From: Confluentibacter sediminis
GTDB taxonomy: Bacteria > Bacteroidota > Bacteroidia > Flavobacteriales > Flavobacteriaceae
Direction: 5' to 3'
NCBI RefSeq assembly: GCF_003258355.1
Contig: NZ_QKPO01000011.1
Location: forward strand, 62,001-126,000
DNA: 64,000 bases
The translations under genes and the position numbers were made by a program. Below, piece by piece: positions 62,328-64,000 of this stretch (positions are counted from its first letter, which is position 1; each line of letters begins with the position of its first letter). The notes below the pieces were generated by a model, which was not told the DNA's origin, searched no databases, and saw only the letters and a list, made by a program, of their open reading frames with translations.

Positions 62328-63533
62328 TTGTTACGAGCATTAAAATTAAATATATCTAAATTCTTAGTCCCATTTTTTGAAATGGGGGCTAAAGCTATTT
62401 CTTTCATAGTAATTGTCTTATTAACTCGAATTATTTCTGTTGAAGATTATGGTATATATAGTTTTTCTATAGCAATTGCAAGTTGGTTTACAATTTTTGC
62501 AGACTTAGGAGTTAGTTGGTTTACTTTTAACAATGCAATAAAAAAAGATTCTTCATTACTAGATTTATCCATAAACTCCAGATTATTTCAATCCCTTGTA
62601 GTCCTTTTTATTGTACCATTGTTTTTTGTGGGGACCTCCAATTCATTTTGGATTACTTTTCTGGTAACGTTTTTTTTTCTTAATACAGGTTTTGTAAAAT
62701 TTATACAAATTATTTTTAGAGGACTAGAACAAAGTAAAAATGATATAATTTTAGCAAGTTCTGAACCTATTGCCAGATTAATATTAATGCTTGTTTTATA
62801 TATTTTTGATATTGAAATATCATTGTTGGGGATATGTATTGGTTTTAGTTTAATAGGCCTAGTGCTTACCATCATATTCTTTGTTATTAATCTAAGGAAA
62901 TTAAATTTCAAATTATTTATTCCTCCTTTTAATGATTATGTGCCTTTATTAGGTAAAACTAAGTATTACTTTCTCTACCAAGTTTTTCAAGTTGGTATTG
63001 GAAGAATGGATATTTTCTTTTTAGAAAAATATCTGGATTTTAAGCAAGTAGCATATTTTTCCTCAGCATATAACTTTTATAGTGCAGCAACGTTATTTCT
63101 CATGGCTTTTATTACGGTTAATCTCAAACCTCTATTTTATAGAGTCAAACTAAAGCACTTTCTGATATTTTTAGCCCTTAACCTAATTATGATCGCAATT
63201 TATGTCATGTATTTAAAAGATTTATATACTGTTATTTATCCTATTGATTACAAACCAGGCGCGATGATCTTGGCAATTCTTTGTTTGGCTCTACCGTTCT
63301 ATGCTGCTTATCAGCTAAAGTTATTACACAATAACTACAATAATAAAACATTACAAACAGTGGTAGCCTTTGGAGCGGTTTTTTGTTTAAAAGCACTTAC
63401 ATATTTTGTCTTGACAGCCAAAAGTCTTTATTTTGCAGCAGTAATTTTTAGCACTTTTGAGATTATTACTTTTTTATTAATATTTGGAATACATAAATTA
63501 AGAACACATAATGAAGGTACTGCAGATAAATAA
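62328..63533 (+). CDS. Wzx-type oligosaccharide flippase
   Basis: This 401-residue integral membrane protein has about ten to twelve hydrophobic helices. The N-terminal pattern FEMGAKAISFIVIVLLTRIISVEDYGIYSF is a hallmark of polysaccharide-transport (Wzx/MOP) proteins. It would flip lipid-linked sugar units across the inner membrane. The start is a TTG at 62328, 5 nt after the previous gene; the first in-frame ATG falls within the first membrane region and would remove part of helix 1. The next glycosyltransferase gene starts inside its 3' end (23 nt overlap). Confidence 0.85.
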   Translation: MLRALKLNISKFLVPFFEMGAKAISFIVIVLLTRIISVEDYGIYSFSIAIASWFTIFADLGVSWFTFNNAIKKDSSLLDLSINSRLFQSLVVLFIVPLFFVGTSNSFWITFLVTFFFLNTGFVKFIQIIFRGLEQSKNDIILASSEPIARLILMLVLYIFDIEISLLGICIGFSLIGLVLTIIFFVINLRKLNFKLFIPPFNDYVPLLGKTKYYFLYQVFQVGIGRMDIFFLEKYLDFKQVAYFSSAYNFYSAATLFLMAFITVNLKPLFYRVKLKHFLIFLALNLIMIAIYVMYLKDLYTVIYPIDYKPGAMILAILCLALPFYAAYQLKLLHNNYNNKTLQTVVAFGAVFCLKALTYFVLTAKSLYFAAVIFSTFEIITFLLIFGIHKLRTHNEGTADK

Positions 63534-64000
63534 GTATATGAAAATTGTAGGAGGGGCCGAAACGTATATGTTTAATTTGGCAACTGTTCTAATTAAAAAA
63601 GGTATTGAGGTTGAATTTTGGGGGATGGAGGACGATAACAATAAGGTTCCCGACACTTATAACTGTTTTGCTAGAGGAATAGATTTTAAGACAACAACAG
63701 ATCTAAAATCCAAATTAAGAGAATCAATAAACGTTTTATATTCTAAACAAAACAAGAAAAGATTGGCTGTCATTCTAGATGGGTTTAAACCAGATATTGT
63801 TCACATACACAATTTTAATTTTCAATTAACTCCATCAATTTTATCTGAAATTAAAAAAAGAGATATTAAAATAGTCTATACAATACATGATTCGCAATTA
63901 GCATGCCCAAACCATAGATTATATATTCCTCATAAAAATGAAGTATGTATTAAATGTTTACATGGAAAGTATTATAAAGCTCCGATTAATAAATGTTTCG
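63511..64000 (+). CDS. GT4 family glycosyltransferase, 3' end outside window
   Basis: The frame from the ATG at 63511 is open to the window edge (163 codons). It starts MKVLQINKYMKIVGGAETYM, the GGAE/GGxE motif of many GT4 enzymes, then GIEVEFWGMED, KPDIVHIHNFN and IVYTIHDSQLACPN. The cysteines in ACPNHRL, CIKCLHGKYY and INKCF fit a metal-like Cys cluster (C-x-n-CxxC) known in a GT4 subset. The overlap with the flippase gene indicates translational coupling. Confidence 0.85.
   Translation, partial: MKVLQINKYMKIVGGAETYMFNLATVLIKKGIEVEFWGMEDDNNKVPDTYNCFARGIDFKTTTDLKSKLRESINVLYSKQNKKRLAVILDGFKPDIVHIHNFNFQLTPSILSEIKKRDIKIVYTIHDSQLACPNHRLYIPHKNEVCIKCLHGKYYKAPINKCF

Noticed and set aside
62588-62911. 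107-residue minus-strand frame
   Set aside because: It is antisense to the flippase gene and arises from its hydrophobic codon usage.
1-64000. CRISPR arrays, insertion sequences, prophage or toxin-antitoxin systems
   Set aside because: No regularly spaced repeats, transposase, integrase, phage structural genes or toxin-antitoxin pairs were recognised.

Overview
The window looks like a chromosomal segment of a marine member of the Flavobacteriaceae (Bacteroidota). The evidence is the low G+C content, promoters of the Bacteroidota type (-7 box TAnnTTTG), SusC/SusD outer-membrane machinery, a type IX secretion C-terminal domain, and family-typical genes such as DUF4175, DUF4837, DUF6909, a GIN-domain protein and a triple-Tyr (Y_Y_Y) regulator. 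There is no rRNA, CRISPR array, prophage or recognisable insertion sequence.

Layout. 1-8116 (+): 3' part of an M1 metallopeptidase, an NAD-dependent epimerase, an SMP-30-like lipoprotein, rnpA, an S41 peptidase, a protein with two OmpA-like domains and a secreted leucine-rich-repeat protein. 8105-9977 (-): rpiB, a CDF metal exporter and an elaA-like acetyltransferase. 10080-10657: an AT-rich divergent intergenic region with one perfect DnaA box. 10658-13927 (+): rnr, a YbjQ-family protein and a GIN-domain protein.

14074-28112 (+) is a polysaccharide utilisation locus whose enzymes fit laminarin (beta-1,3-glucan). It encodes a membrane-spanning Y_Y_Y/LuxR-type regulator, SusC, SusD, two surface glycan-binding lipoproteins, a GH16 endo-glucanase and a GH3 beta-glucosidase. 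The proposed flow is: surface binding and cutting by the lipoproteins and GH16, import by SusCD, hydrolysis to glucose by GH3, and sensing of oligosaccharides by the regulator. Three consecutive lipoproteins share a PKD-like N-terminal module, and one carries a recently duplicated binding repeat.

28234-37407: a LysE-type exporter, a heavily decayed metE relic (-), tRNA-Cys (-), folB (-) and glnS (+) with back-to-back promoters, small membrane and hypothetical proteins, a stomatin-like protein (-) and gltX (-). 37511-46547: a DUF4175 membrane protein, ybeY, mnmG flanked by two parS-like palindromes, a methyltransferase, an OmpH/Skp-like lipoprotein, a membrane LytTR regulator, and a scar that appears to be all that is left of a TonB-receptor operon. 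46550-56292: DNA polymerase III delta' (-), pgk, a LysM lytic transglycosylase, DUF4837, tatA (-), an M23 peptidase, a GH3-auxin-type adenylating enzyme and a DUF6909 protein.

56306-64000 (+) opens a surface-polysaccharide cluster: a Wzz-like protein, rfbB/A/C/D for dTDP-L-rhamnose (interrupted by a small four-helix-bundle gene between inverted repeats), a GT4 glycosyltransferase, a Wzx-type flippase and the start of a second GT4 enzyme that runs off the window.

The most noteworthy points are the parS pair around mnmG, the two gene graveyards (metE, and TonB receptor/DUF4249), the four-helix-bundle insertion in the rfb cluster, the palindromic divergent promoter of folB/glnS, the modular laminarin locus, and a recurring pattern of -7 boxes lying only about 10-21 nt before the start codon. 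No clear-cut new defence or mobile system was found.
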